A stretch of 10,628 nt of DNA from positions 1 through 10,628 of the forward strand of contig CAYZJD010000138.1 of the NCBI GenBank assembly GCA_964478455.1, written 5' to 3'. Under the pieces are notes generated by a model. That model had not been told where the DNA came from and did not search any database. It was given only the letters and a program-made list of their open reading frames with translations. Below are positions 1 to 7,991 of this stretch, piece by piece. This stretch comes from CAYZJD01 sp964478455. GTDB taxonomy: Bacteria > Acidobacteriota > Terriglobia > Bryobacterales > Bryobacteraceae. How positions within the stretch are numbered: position 1 is the first letter of the stretch; each line of letters opens with the position of its first letter. Made by a program: the position numbers and the translations under genes.

Positions 1-6
1 CTTATC

Positions 7-83
7 TGGCGCGCCCGGAGAGACTCGAACTCCCGGCCTGCTGGTTCGAAGCCAGCCGCTCTATCCACCTGAGCTACGGGCGC
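7..83 (-). tRNA. tRNA-Arg (anticodon UCG), CCA encoded
   Basis: Read on the minus strand this folds as a complete 77-nt cloverleaf. The 7-bp acceptor stem GCGCCCG/CGGGCGC is perfect, the D stem is GCTC/GAGC, and the anticodon stem GCTGG/CCAGC encloses the loop CTTCGAA. T33 is followed by TCG, so it should read CGA and, by wobble, other CGN arginine codons. The T arm is GGGAG-TTCGAGT-CTCTC with one G-U pair. The discriminator base is G and the 3' CCA is encoded at 7-9. No intron or mismatch is visible. The gene lies 70 bp behind the ATPase gene on the same strand but has its own -10 box. Confidence 0.95.
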
Positions 84-95
84 GCGGCTGTCCCC

Positions 96-101
96 ATTAT
101 A
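96..101 (-). promoter_or_regulatory. -10 box of the tRNA-Arg promoter
   Basis: The minus strand reads a perfect TATAAT here, 12 bases before the mature tRNA 5' end. That would place transcription start near 89-90 and leave a very short leader. No good TTGACA-like -35 element lies 16-18 bp upstream. The discriminator after the -10 box is G-rich (GGGGACA). Such GC-rich discriminators are known in stringently controlled stable-RNA promoters; applying that here is inference. Confidence 0.55.
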
Positions 102-153
102 TCGGCTTGCGTGCCATGCACCCGCGCCGCGCGGCAATGCGGATGCCGGAACG

Positions 154-1422
154 TTACGCCCGGGCGAAGTACAAGGCGACCGCGCGCTCGAGGTCGGCCT
201 TCGTCATCTGCGGCGGCCGGCCTTCGTACAGGCTGATCGATACCAGGATCCGGCAGACGTCGCCCGGGTAGCAAGCCCGCAGCACGGTACGCCCTTCCCT
301 CAGAATGAGGCTTCGCAGGAATTCCGCCTTGTCCTGTTCGAACGGGATGCCTTTCGCCAGCGCGTACCGCCGCAGGATCTCGTCGAACACCCCGGCCGAC
401 ACTTCCTCCACCAGAATCTTGTTCTGGATCCGGCGCAGAAACGCCTCGTCCGCCAGGCTCGTCGGGTCGAGGTTCGTCGCGAACAGCACCATCATCTCGA
501 ACGGGATCTGGAACTTCACCCCGTAATTCAGCATGAGATAGTCCACGCGGCGGTCGAGCGGCACAATCCAGCGGTTCAGCAGATCGCGCGGAGGGATGAG
601 CTGCCGGCCGAAATCGTCGATCACCAGGATGCCGTTGTTCGCCTTCATCTGGATGGGCGCGGCGTAGGTTCCGGAGGCCTGGTCGAGCCGCAGGTCCAGC
701 ATGCTCGGCACCAGTTCGCCGCCGGAAATGATGCACGGCCGGCGGCACCGCACCCAGCGCGGGTCGGACGTCGGCTCGTCTTCGTCCCCTCCTATCCGCT
801 CGTGGACCACGGGATCGTAGAGGATGATGATCTGGTTGTCCACCTCGACCGCGTACGGTAGGAGGATGTCGTCCTCGTACAGCCGGACGAGCCGCTCGGC
901 CAGTGAGGTCTTTCCGTTTCCGGTCGAGCCGTAGAGAAACAGCGCCGCCTGCGAAATGATGGCCGGCCCCAGTTGATCGAGCAGCACGTCAGTCAACACC
1001 AGGTCGGACAGAGCTTGCCGCAGCTTCTGCCGGTTGACGGATACCGTCGCCGTTTGCGCCCGAACGCCCGCGTGATATTCAGGCAACGCAACCGGACAAG
1101 GTCCGGCATACTGCGTCATCTGGAAGCGCTCGTGGGCGAGCTGGCGGCCCGGCCCCGACAACATGAAGGTGTAGTCGTTGCCGACCATCCCCAGCACTTC
1201 GACGAGCTGCCGGTGACGCATCTGGCGGAACACCGTCTCCACCACCGGCAAAGACAGCTTGAGCGAGCGGCTCAGGGACTGAAGCGTGCTGGTCCGCTCG
1301 ATGAATACTCGCCGCAGCATCAGGTCCTGAATCAAGACCTCCGATATGCCCAGCTTCTCTAAGGTGTCGGGCAACGGCGGGCTGAACGCCGGCCGTCCTT
1401 CTGTCTGGCTGACCGTGGCCAT
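154..1422 (-). CDS. AAA+ ATPase with N-terminal winged-helix-like region
   Basis: The 422-residue product is a P-loop ATPase of unknown target. Residues about 20-100 look like a winged-helix fold of short helices ending in a beta hairpin. The AAA+ core follows: Walker A GSTGNGKTS (165-173), Walker B ILVIDD (265-270), sensor 1 LFATN (313-317) and candidate arginine finger RR (330-331). No signal peptide or membrane segment is seen, so it should be cytoplasmic. The ATG at 1422 is preceded by GAGGT at a rather long 11-nt spacing. It is divergent from the secretin gene across 90 bp. A role in driving or assembling an envelope machine such as a pilus or secretion system is possible but rests only on this position. 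ATPase identity is secure; function is unknown. Confidence 0.88.
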   Translation of the reverse strand: MATVSQTEGRPAFSPPLPDTLEKLGISEVLIQDLMLRRVFIERTSTLQSLSRSLKLSLPVVETVFRQMRHRQLVEVLGMVGNDYTFMLSGPGRQLAHERFQMTQYAGPCPVALPEYHAGVRAQTATVSVNRQKLRQALSDLVLTDVLLDQLGPAIISQAALFLYGSTGNGKTSLAERLVRLYEDDILLPYAVEVDNQIIILYDPVVHERIGGDEDEPTSDPRWVRCRRPCIISGGELVPSMLDLRLDQASGTYAAPIQMKANNGILVIDDFGRQLIPPRDLLNRWIVPLDRRVDYLMLNYGVKFQIPFEMMVLFATNLDPTSLADEAFLRRIQNKILVEEVSAGVFDEILRRYALAKGIPFEQDKAEFLRSLILREGRTVLRACYPGDVCRILVSISLYEGRPPQMTKADLERAVALYFARA

Positions 1423-1512
1423 AATGTCACTCTACCTCAGCTTTGCAGCATTTCAACCTGCACCGGTACTAGCTCCTCCACGCCGGGACGACCGTAGCCG
1501 TCATTATCTTAC

Positions 1513-3254
1513 GTGCGGGTGTCGTTTGTCTTGGCGCTCTTGGCGCTGGTCGCTGGCCTGGCCGCCGGTGAGGTCCGCAAGGCGTCGGACGTGTTCGCCG
1601 AGGGACGCCGGCGTGAGCGAGCCGGGGACCTCGTTAGCGCCTATCTCCTTTACTCTCAAGCCGCTGCATTGAACCCGCAAAACCCCGAGTACTGGCTGCG
1701 CAGCCAGGCGCTCCGGCCCAAGGCGCTCCTTTCGGCGCAAGCCGNNNNNNNNNNNNNNNNNNNNNNNNNNNNNNNNNNNNNNNNNNNNNNNNNNNNNNNN
1801 NNNNNNNNNNNNNNNNNNNNNNNNNNNNNNNNNNNNNNNNNNNNTACTGGCTGCGCAGCCAGGCGCTCCGGCCCAAGGCGCTCCTTTCGGCGCAAGCCGG
1901 CGCCGAGTCCCTGCCGGATACCGTCCCCGCGCCCGCCACGCCGCAAACGAGTACGCTCATACCGGACGCAGATCTCGCGGATTCGCGCCGGCCCCAGCCT
2001 CCCATGGAACTCAAGGCGCTGTCCGGCCGCAAAGATCTGGACCTGCGCGGCAACGCCCGGGAACTCTTCGAGCGGGTCGCCGAAGCGTACGGCCTCGACG
2101 TCATCTTCGATGTCGACTACCAGCCCGGCGCCTCGATTCGGTTCCGCCTCGACCAGGCCGGCTACCGCGAGGCGCTTCACGCTCTCGAGGCCACCACGGC
2201 CTCTTTCGTGACGCCGCTCTCCGAGCGCCTCTTCCTCGTGGCGAAGGACACACCTCAGAAGCGCACCGAACTCGAGCTGACAGCGACCGTCGCCATCCCG
2301 TTACCAGAACCCATCACCGTTCAGGAGGCGCAGGAGTCGGCGCGCGGTGTTCAGCAGGCGCTCCAGATGACTCGGGTTATGGTGGACACCACGCGGCGCA
2401 TCGTCGTCCTGCGAGACCGCGTGTCCCGCGTTCGCCCGGCGCTGGAACTGTTCCGCCAGTTGCTGCGGCGGCCCGCCGAAGTCGCCATCGAGGTCGAGTT
2501 CCTCGAGCTGGGTTCGCTCTCATCCCTCAGCTACGGAACCACGCTGCCGGCGAGGTTTCCCCTCGTTTACTTCGGCGACCTGCTCAACTCAAAGCCGTCC
2601 ATCCCGCAGGGTTTCACGAAGTTCCTCACTTTTGGAGGCGGCGCCACGCTGTTCGGCATCGGCGTCACCGACGCGGACTTGTTCGCCACGATGAGCCGTT
2701 CCTCGGGCCACACCCTGCTCAGAAGCGTCATTCGGTCCCTCAACGGCCAGGAGGCGAGTCTCCACGTCGGCGAACGTTTCCCGATTATCACCTCCGCTTT
2801 CATCCTGCAAACCCAAGGGGGGCAGACCTCCGTCCCACCGGCCTTCAACTTCGAGGATCTTGGGCTGATACTGAAGGTTAAGCCGCAGGTGCACGGCCTC
2901 GACGAGGTCAGTCTCGACATCAACGCCGAGTTCAAAGTGCTCACCGGCCAGGCCCTGAACGGCATCCCGGTGATCGCTAACCGCAAGCTGGAGTCGAAAG
3001 TCCGCCTGCGCAGCGGCCGCTGGGCGCTGGTCGCGGGCCTGATGGACGCCTCCGAGGCCCGATCCATTACTGGCCCAGCCGGGTTATCGCGCCTTCCCGT
3101 GATCGGCCCGCTCGTCCGCTCCACCGACCGTACGAACGACGCGCGCCAGGTGCTTCTCGTGCTGAAACCCGCCGTCCTGAGCGCGCCTCCGGGCGAGTCC
3201 GCCACCGAGGCCGTCTTCCTCGGCGCCGAAAGCCGCCCGCGTACTCCTCTCTGA
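1513..3254 (+). CDS. Secretin (GspD/PilQ-type outer-membrane channel), interrupted by an assembly gap
   Basis: This is one gene artificially split by 100 Ns. Removing the Ns and one copy of the 55-bp duplicated flank (155 bases in all) restores a single frame of 528 residues from GTG 1513 to TGA 3254. In that numbering, residues 1-19 are a Sec signal peptide, 24-60 resemble a TPR-like helical pair, 78-112 are a Pro/Ala-rich linker, and 125-195 resemble the STN/N0 secretin domain. An N1-like region (about 205-265) and the C-terminal secretin beta domain follow. Typical motifs of that domain are VGERFPI (367-373), EDLGLILKVKP (396-406), the PVIANRKLESKVRLRSG strand pair, LSRLPVIGPL (473-482) and terminal LLVLKP. 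It is short and lacks the N-domain series of large GspD proteins, so its system (type II, type IV pilus, Tad) is not decided. An in-frame TAG at 1495 bounds the start. No clear ribosome binding site is seen. Taken literally, the gap shifts the frame and yields false ORFs. Confidence 0.88.
1690..1744 (+). repeat. 55-bp contig-end overlap, left copy
   Basis: These 55 bases run directly into the N block and are identical to 1845-1899. The frame reads YWLRSQALRPK onward in both copies. Interpreted as the shared k-mer at the end of the left contig rather than a biological repeat. Confidence 0.95.
1745..1844. other. Scaffold gap of exactly 100 Ns
   Basis: A round block of 100 unknown bases, the conventional filler for a gap of unknown size. 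It is flanked immediately on each side by identical 55-bp sequences, so the true gap length is most likely negative (minus 55) and no sequence is missing. Confidence 0.97.
1845..1899 (+). repeat. 55-bp contig-end overlap, right copy
   Basis: Identical to 1690-1744 and starting at the first base after the Ns. It is in the same codon phase as the left copy and continues without a stop through GAESLPDTV into the secretin body at 2004 onward. Confidence 0.95.
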
Positions 3255-3275
3255 TATCCTCAGAAGCGGCCCGCG

Positions 3276-4337
3276 ATGTCGATCATGCTCGATGAGATCC
3301 GGCAGCAGCCGGAGACTCTGGAACGCACGCTGCGCAGCGGGTTGCGCGCCGCCGCCGAGCTGCACAAGCAGCTCCAGAAGCGCCGGCCCAGGCTCATCGT
3401 GCTCGCCGCCAGGGGAACCTCCGACAACGCCGCCCACTTTGGCCGCTACCTGCTTGAAATCACCACCGGCATCCCCGTCTCCCTCTCGGCGCCCTCCATC
3501 ATCACGCTCTACGGCTCCAAGGTCGCCTTCGAGGACGTGCTCGTAGTCGCCGTGTCGCAGTCCGGCGAATCCACGGATACGAACCTCGTCCTCCAGCGCG
3601 CCAGGGAGCAGGGCGCATTGAACGTGGGCATCACCAACGAGTCCTCCAGTTCGCTGGCCCGCCACGCCGACCACGTTCTCCTCGTCCGCGCCGGCAAGGA
3701 GCGCAGCGTCGCCGCCACCAAGACTTACACCGGCCAGTTGCTCATGTTTTACCTGCTGGCCCACGCCCTCGGCGGCCGCATTCACCTGGACGACCTGCAC
3801 CGCATACCCCTTCTGGCCAGCGCTTCGCTCGGCATCGCCGATGACATCGCGGACATCGTCGGCCGCTACCGCTTCATGCACGATACCGTCGTCGTGGGCC
3901 GCGGCCTGAATTACGCCAATGCGCTCGAATTCGCCCTGAAACTGAAGGAGACCTGCTACGTCGTGGCCGAGGGATTCTCGGCCGCTGACTTCCTGCACGG
4001 CCCCATCGCCATGGTCGAGGAATCCTTTCCGGTCTTCGCCTTCGCGCCGCCGGGCGTGACCTGGCCGGGCATGCGGGAGATGATCCAGAAGCTGCGCCGG
4101 CGATCTGCGGAAACGCTGGTCGTTACCGATGAAGGAAACCGCGAGGCGCTCGCGCTCGGCGAACGGAAAATCCGCGTTCCGGTCAAGATCGGGCGCGACG
4201 GCCACGGCGTGGGTGACCTTTACTCGCCGATCCCCTACATCGTCCCGATGCAGCTCTTCGCGGCCATGCTCGCCCAAGAGAAAGGCCTCAACCCGGACAA
4301 GCCGCGCACCCTCTCAAAGGTGACGAGGACGCTGTAG
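3276..4337 (+). CDS. SIS-domain aminosugar-phosphate isomerase/deaminase (GlmS C-terminal-like, no glutaminase domain)
   Basis: The 353-residue cytosolic protein corresponds to the isomerase half of glucosamine-6-phosphate synthase: two SIS domains without the N-terminal glutamine amidotransferase. First SIS: AARGTSDNA (44-52) and the sugar-phosphate loop SQSGESTDT (94-102), then AGKERSVAATK (139-149). Second SIS: GRGLNYANALEFALKLKE (208-225) and AEGFSAADFLHGPIA (231-245). The positions matching the GlmS isomerase residues Glu488, His504 and Lys603 appear kept as E225, H241 and K347 in the C-terminal tail PRTLSKVTRTL. Such stand-alone proteins include AgaS and NagB-II type enzymes that deaminate or isomerise aminosugar phosphates; the exact substrate cannot be told. 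The ATG is 21 bp after the secretin stop, so co-transcription is possible but functionally unexplained. An in-frame ATG three codons in is an alternative start. Confidence 0.88.
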   Translation: MSIMLDEIRQQPETLERTLRSGLRAAAELHKQLQKRRPRLIVLAARGTSDNAAHFGRYLLEITTGIPVSLSAPSIITLYGSKVAFEDVLVVAVSQSGESTDTNLVLQRAREQGALNVGITNESSSSLARHADHVLLVRAGKERSVAATKTYTGQLLMFYLLAHALGGRIHLDDLHRIPLLASASLGIADDIADIVGRYRFMHDTVVVGRGLNYANALEFALKLKETCYVVAEGFSAADFLHGPIAMVEESFPVFAFAPPGVTWPGMREMIQKLRRRSAETLVVTDEGNREALALGERKIRVPVKIGRDGHGVGDLYSPIPYIVPMQLFAAMLAQEKGLNPDKPRTLSKVTRTL

Positions 4338-4372
4338 CGCGCCCTCCTGCCCCCGGGGCTGCTCGCCACCGG

Positions 4373-5605
4373 CTACGGGCCGCTCTTGGCGTGCTTAAAC
4401 AACTTGCCCAGGATCTTGATCGCCTGGTCTACCTCGTGGTCCTGGAGGATATACGGCGGCAGGAAGCGCAGCACTGTCTCGTGCGTGCAGTTGATCAGAA
4501 GCCCGTCGGCCATCGCGTCGAGCACGAACTGCTTGCCGGGGATCGCCAGCTCCACGCCGATCATCAGCCCGTAACCGCGCACTTCCTTGATGAAGGAGTG
4601 GTGCCGCGCCAGTTCCGACAGCTCCATCCGGAAATAGCCGCCGATCTGGTGAATGTGCGTAAGCTGTTGCTCCAGGACGTCCAGGAACTCGAGCGCCACC
4701 CGACAAGCGAGCGGCCCGCCTCCGAACGTGGAGCCGTGCATGCCGGGGCCGATCGTCGCCGCGGCCTTCTCGTTGGCCATGATCACGCCCAGCGGCAGGC
4801 CGCACGCCAGCGGCTTGGCCGCCACCATCACATCGGGCAGGATCACCGGCTCCGCCAACTGATAGGCGAAGTACGTCCCCGGCCGGCCAACGCCGCACTG
4901 GATCTCGTCGAACACCAGCAGTGCGTTGTGCCTGTCGGCCAGTTCTCTTGCCTTGCGGGCAAAGGATACGCTCAGCGGATAGATCCCGCCTTCGCCCTGG
5001 ACCCACTCGAGCACGATCCCCGCCGTGCGGTCCGTCACCGCCTCCTCGAGCGCCGCCTCGTCGTTGCGCGGAATGAACTTCACGCCTGCGAGCAGCGGCT
5101 CGAAGTCCTTCCGGTACTTCTCCTGCCCTGTGATCGAGAGCGCGCCCAACGTCCGCCCGTGAAACGAGTTGTCGAGTGAAACGATCTCGTGCTTCTCCGG
5201 GCTGATCTTGCTGCCGTGTGCGCGCGCCATCTTCAGCGCGCCTTCCATCGCCTCCGTGCCCGAGTTGCAGAAAAACGCCCGTGCGAGCCCGCTGATCTCG
5301 GCCAGTTTCTTTGCCAGCGGGCCCTGGTACTCGTGGTAGTAAAGGTTGGAACAGTGCAGCAGCAGCGACGCCTGTTCTCGGATAACACGGATGATCCGCG
5401 GATGCGCGTGGCCGAGCGCATTCACTCCGATTCCGGCGATCAGATCCAGGTAGCGCTTCCCTTCAACGTCGTACACATAACAGCCTTTTCCCCGGTGCAT
5501 CACGATCGGGTAGCGGCTGTAGTTCTGAAGCAGGTAGCCGCGCTCCTGATCCATCACCATCGCGGCGATGCGCTGCTCCTGCCCGGTCGCCGTCGGCGTC
5601 GTCAT
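4373..5605 (-). CDS. argD: Class III PLP aminotransferase, acetylornithine aminotransferase type
   Basis: The 410-residue enzyme is a fold-type I PLP transaminase of the ArgD/ornithine aminotransferase group, which makes N-acetylornithine from N-acetylglutamate semialdehyde with glutamate as amino donor. With the start at 5605, visible marks are the N-terminal block KRYLDLIAGIGVNALGHAHP, the phosphate-binding NSGTEAMEGALK (114-125), SFHGRT (147-152), the PLP-ring aspartate in VFDEIQCGVGR (D233), the Schiff-base lysine in VAAKPLACGLPLG (K264) and HGSTFGGGPLA. Length is normal for ArgD. The frame stays open to an ATG at 5695, but those extra 30 residues are Pro/Arg/Gly-rich and unlike the family, so MTTPTATGQEQ is chosen. 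No other arginine genes are next to it, so ornithine, 4-aminobutyrate or lysine-pathway relatives remain possible; the symbol is tentative. It converges on the SIS gene with 35 bp between stops. Confidence 0.85.
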   Translation of the reverse strand: MTTPTATGQEQRIAAMVMDQERGYLLQNYSRYPIVMHRGKGCYVYDVEGKRYLDLIAGIGVNALGHAHPRIIRVIREQASLLLHCSNLYYHEYQGPLAKKLAEISGLARAFFCNSGTEAMEGALKMARAHGSKISPEKHEIVSLDNSFHGRTLGALSITGQEKYRKDFEPLLAGVKFIPRNDEAALEEAVTDRTAGIVLEWVQGEGGIYPLSVSFARKARELADRHNALLVFDEIQCGVGRPGTYFAYQLAEPVILPDVMVAAKPLACGLPLGVIMANEKAAATIGPGMHGSTFGGGPLACRVALEFLDVLEQQLTHIHQIGGYFRMELSELARHHSFIKEVRGYGLMIGVELAIPGKQFVLDAMADGLLINCTHETVLRFLPPYILQDHEVDQAIKILGKLFKHAKSGP

Positions 5606-5768
5606 TTTTTCATGATACTTCAGGCAGCCGCCGACTCCTCCGCGCCGCGAGGCTTGAGCTAACGCCGCCGGCCACGCCGGAGTTCCGCCCCACACGCCGC
5701 CAAATCATAGGCCGGCGACGCAGCCGATCTGGTAACCTTGTCTCCGCCGCCGGTTGCGCTTGCTCGGA
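5606..5768. promoter_or_regulatory. Divergent intergenic region between the aminotransferase and the exported hydrolase operon
   Basis: Both flanking genes read outward from these 163 bp, so promoters for each are expected. On the minus strand TATGAT (5704-5709) matches the -10 consensus at 5 of 6 positions and would give a leader of about 90 nt before the aminotransferase ATG. No convincing -35 accompanies it. On the plus strand no recognisable sigma-70 promoter, operator repeat or riboswitch-like fold was seen. Confidence 0.3.
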
Positions 5769-7979
5769 ATGAATACAACCTCACGTCGTCAATTCGTCAT
5801 CCAGTCGGGAACTCTCGCGATCGCAGGAGGGCTCCTCCCGGGGCACGCTTCTGCCGCTCGTTCGAAGGGCTACGGCGACGAGATGCCCGACATGTTGCTC
5901 TCCTACCTTTCGAAGAAGCTCAATGCGCTGGCCGCGCACTGGGACGCCGAGCGGGCAGCGATCCGAACGCCTGCCCAGATCGCGGAGCGGAATCGCTTCG
6001 TTCGGGACAAGTTCCGCGAAATGGTTCACGGCTTCCCCGAGCCCTCGCCGCTTAACCCCGTCGTCGTGAAATCGATGGAACGCGACGGTTATCGCGTCGA
6101 GAACGTCATGTTTCAGAGCCGGCCCGACTTCTGGGTGACGGCCAACCTCTACATCCCCACCGAAGGAAAAGGCCCGTTCCCCGGGATCATCTCTCCCTGC
6201 GGCCACTATCCCCTCGCACGCATGCAGCCCGACTACCAGTTCGTCTACCTGAACCTGGTCAAGAACGGCTTTGTTGTGCTCGGTTACGATCCGATCGGGC
6301 AAGGGGAACGGCGCCAGTACTGGGATCCGAACACCGGCCGAGCCGACATCGCCGATCCCGTGTGGGAACACTCCATGCCGGGCCAGCTCCTGCTGCTGAT
6401 GGGGGAGGACTTGACCCACTATCGGATCTGGGACGGCATCCGCGCGATCGACTATCTGCTCACGCGGCCCGAGGTCGACCCGAAGCGAATCGGCTGCGCC
6501 GGCCACTCCGGCGGGGGGACTCTCACCATGTTCATCAGCGCCCTGGACGAGCGTATTCAGTGCGCGGTGATCAGCCAGGGAGGCACCGGACACCGCTGGC
6601 CCGTCCGCATCAAGCCCGGCGAAAAAGTAGGCCCTTCCGACGTGGAACAGAACCTGTTCCCCGCCGCCGTTTATGGCATCGATCTGTGTGACCTCCACGT
6701 TGCCATCGCGCCGCGCCCTCTGCTCGCGCTGATCGAATACTACGGACCCTGGTTCGACGAGGCGGCGCGTCACATCAAGTCTCGCTATGAGCAGTTGGGA
6801 GTTCCCGAGAAGTTCGCAACGGTGGAGGCAGGCGATCCGCACGCGTACACCGTGAAGCTGCGCCTTGCCACCACGGGCTGGTTCTCGCGGTGGTTCTATG
6901 GGCGCAACGGGCTGGACCGCGAGCCGGAGTTCGAACCGGCGCCCGCGCCAGGTCTCTACTGCACCCCAAATGGTTCCGTCCGCTACTCGGGTCTGGGAGA
7001 CACCATCTTCACACTGATTCAGCAGAAGAGCGCCAGCCTGCCCCCGGAGCGATCACTGCCCACGAGTGGGGCTGAACTCGAGGACTATCGCCGGCAACTG
7101 GCTGAAGAGATCCGGCAACTCCTGCATTTCCGCAAAGCCGACGGCCCGCTCGGCGTGCGCCTGCTTGAAACGACACAGCGCAAAGGTTACAAAATCGACA
7201 AGCTCGAGTTCCTCTCCGAGCCTGGCATCTACGTGCCGACCTGGGTCTTCCTGCCGGATCACCGCGGCCCGGATCGCCGCGCCACGCTCGTGGTCAGCGA
7301 CGAAGGCAAGGAAGCCGATGGGATGGAGTTCGGACTTCTCGAAGGTCTCGCGCGCATGGGACATCTGGGCGTGGCCGTGGATGTCCGCGGAATCGGCGAA
7401 ACCACGCCTCCGCACTGCCAGGACCTCATCGAGCCGTACGAATTCCGGCAACTCTTCGACGTTGAGACGGCGATGTCTTACATGGCCTGGTACATGAGCG
7501 AGTCGCTCTTCGGCATGCGCGTGCAGGACGTGACGCGCAGCGTCGATTGCGTTCTCAGCCGGCCCGACGTCGACAACACGAGCGTGCGAGTGATCGGCAA
7601 AGGAATGGGAGCGTTGTGGGCGCTGTTCGCAGCCGCGCTCGATTCGCGCATCGGCGCGGTGATCTGTGAAAACTGCCTGCTTTCCTACCGAAGCCTCACC
7701 GTCTCCGACCGCTACGTGTATGGAGCGAATGTCCTTGTTCGCGACGTGCTGAAGCATTTCGATCTTCCGCACGTGGCCGCCGCCGTTGCTCCCCGGCCCC
7801 TGACCCTGCTCGCGCCGCTCGACCACATGAAAAACCTGGTTGACATGGCCGCTGCCCGCGAGGTCTATGCCTTTGCGCGCGACGCCTACGCGCGCGCGGG
7901 CGTCGCCGGTCGCTTCCGCGTGCTCGAGCGCGAGCCCGGAGCCAGTCCGGCCCGGCAGTACATCGACTTGATGCAGTGA
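5769..7979 (+). CDS. Tat-exported double alpha/beta-hydrolase (acetyl xylan esterase-like)
   Basis: The 736-residue protein starts MNTTSRRQF. The twin arginines, the hydrophobic stretch after them and HASA (26-29) form a Tat signal, so it is probably exported folded. Two tandem alpha/beta-hydrolase domains follow. Domain 1 (about 80-375) has the nucleophile elbow AGHSGGG with Ser247, the APRPL strand (314-318) and a candidate catalytic His358 in GDPHAY. The usual Asp after APRPL is not obvious; Glu323 is a candidate. Domain 2 (about 440-736) repeats the layout (SRPDVD then VIGKGMGA, and APRPL at 674-678), but its elbow has Gly612 where Ser is expected and no clear His near the end. Domain 1 resembles acetyl xylan esterase/dienelactone hydrolase-type enzymes; ester cleavage on acylated glycans is inferred. 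An in-frame TTG at 5754 would add MRLLG before the Tat motif. The next gene starts 12 bp after the stop. Confidence 0.85.
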   Translation: MNTTSRRQFVIQSGTLAIAGGLLPGHASAARSKGYGDEMPDMLLSYLSKKLNALAAHWDAERAAIRTPAQIAERNRFVRDKFREMVHGFPEPSPLNPVVVKSMERDGYRVENVMFQSRPDFWVTANLYIPTEGKGPFPGIISPCGHYPLARMQPDYQFVYLNLVKNGFVVLGYDPIGQGERRQYWDPNTGRADIADPVWEHSMPGQLLLLMGEDLTHYRIWDGIRAIDYLLTRPEVDPKRIGCAGHSGGGTLTMFISALDERIQCAVISQGGTGHRWPVRIKPGEKVGPSDVEQNLFPAAVYGIDLCDLHVAIAPRPLLALIEYYGPWFDEAARHIKSRYEQLGVPEKFATVEAGDPHAYTVKLRLATTGWFSRWFYGRNGLDREPEFEPAPAPGLYCTPNGSVRYSGLGDTIFTLIQQKSASLPPERSLPTSGAELEDYRRQLAEEIRQLLHFRKADGPLGVRLLETTQRKGYKIDKLEFLSEPGIYVPTWVFLPDHRGPDRRATLVVSDEGKEADGMEFGLLEGLARMGHLGVAVDVRGIGETTPPHCQDLIEPYEFRQLFDVETAMSYMAWYMSESLFGMRVQDVTRSVDCVLSRPDVDNTSVRVIGKGMGALWALFAAALDSRIGAVICENCLLSYRSLTVSDRYVYGANVLVRDVLKHFDLPHVAAAVAPRPLTLLAPLDHMKNLVDMAAAREVYAFARDAYARAGVAGRFRVLEREPGASPARQYIDLMQ

Positions 7980-7991
7980 AGGCCAGCCTCT

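Noticed and set aside
132..148. Inverted repeat CGGCA-7 nt-TGCCG downstream of the ATPase stop
   Set aside because: The stem is only 5 bp and no T-tract follows on the minus strand, so it is not supported as a terminator.
1690..1899. A true direct repeat or mobile-element target duplication
   Set aside because: The two copies abut the Ns exactly, have an assembler-like length, and collapse to an in-frame gene with no inserted sequence.
1634..2180. Minus-strand frames running through the Ns
   Set aside because: They exist only because N codons contain no stop. They are antisense to the secretin.
1513..2211. A 232-codon frame running through the Ns
   Set aside because: It is a chimera created by the 100-N filler. 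After the gap it leaves the secretin frame, and the residues there are nonsense.
3084..4277. A 397-codon open frame on the minus strand across the secretin end and the SIS gene
   Set aside because: It lies antisense to two well-recognised proteins, is low-complexity (Gly/Asp/Val/Arg-rich) and matches no family. It is a by-product of high GC codon usage.
4338..4372. GC palindrome CCCCGGGG between the convergent genes as a bidirectional terminator
   Set aside because: It has no loop and no T-tract on either strand.
4391..5179. A 262-codon plus-strand open frame inside the aminotransferase
   Set aside because: It is an antisense shadow of a strongly conserved PLP enzyme, with no protein-family features.
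5606..5695. N-terminal extension of the aminotransferase to ATG 5695
   Set aside because: The 30 extra residues lack similarity to the family, and 5605 gives the usual ArgD length.
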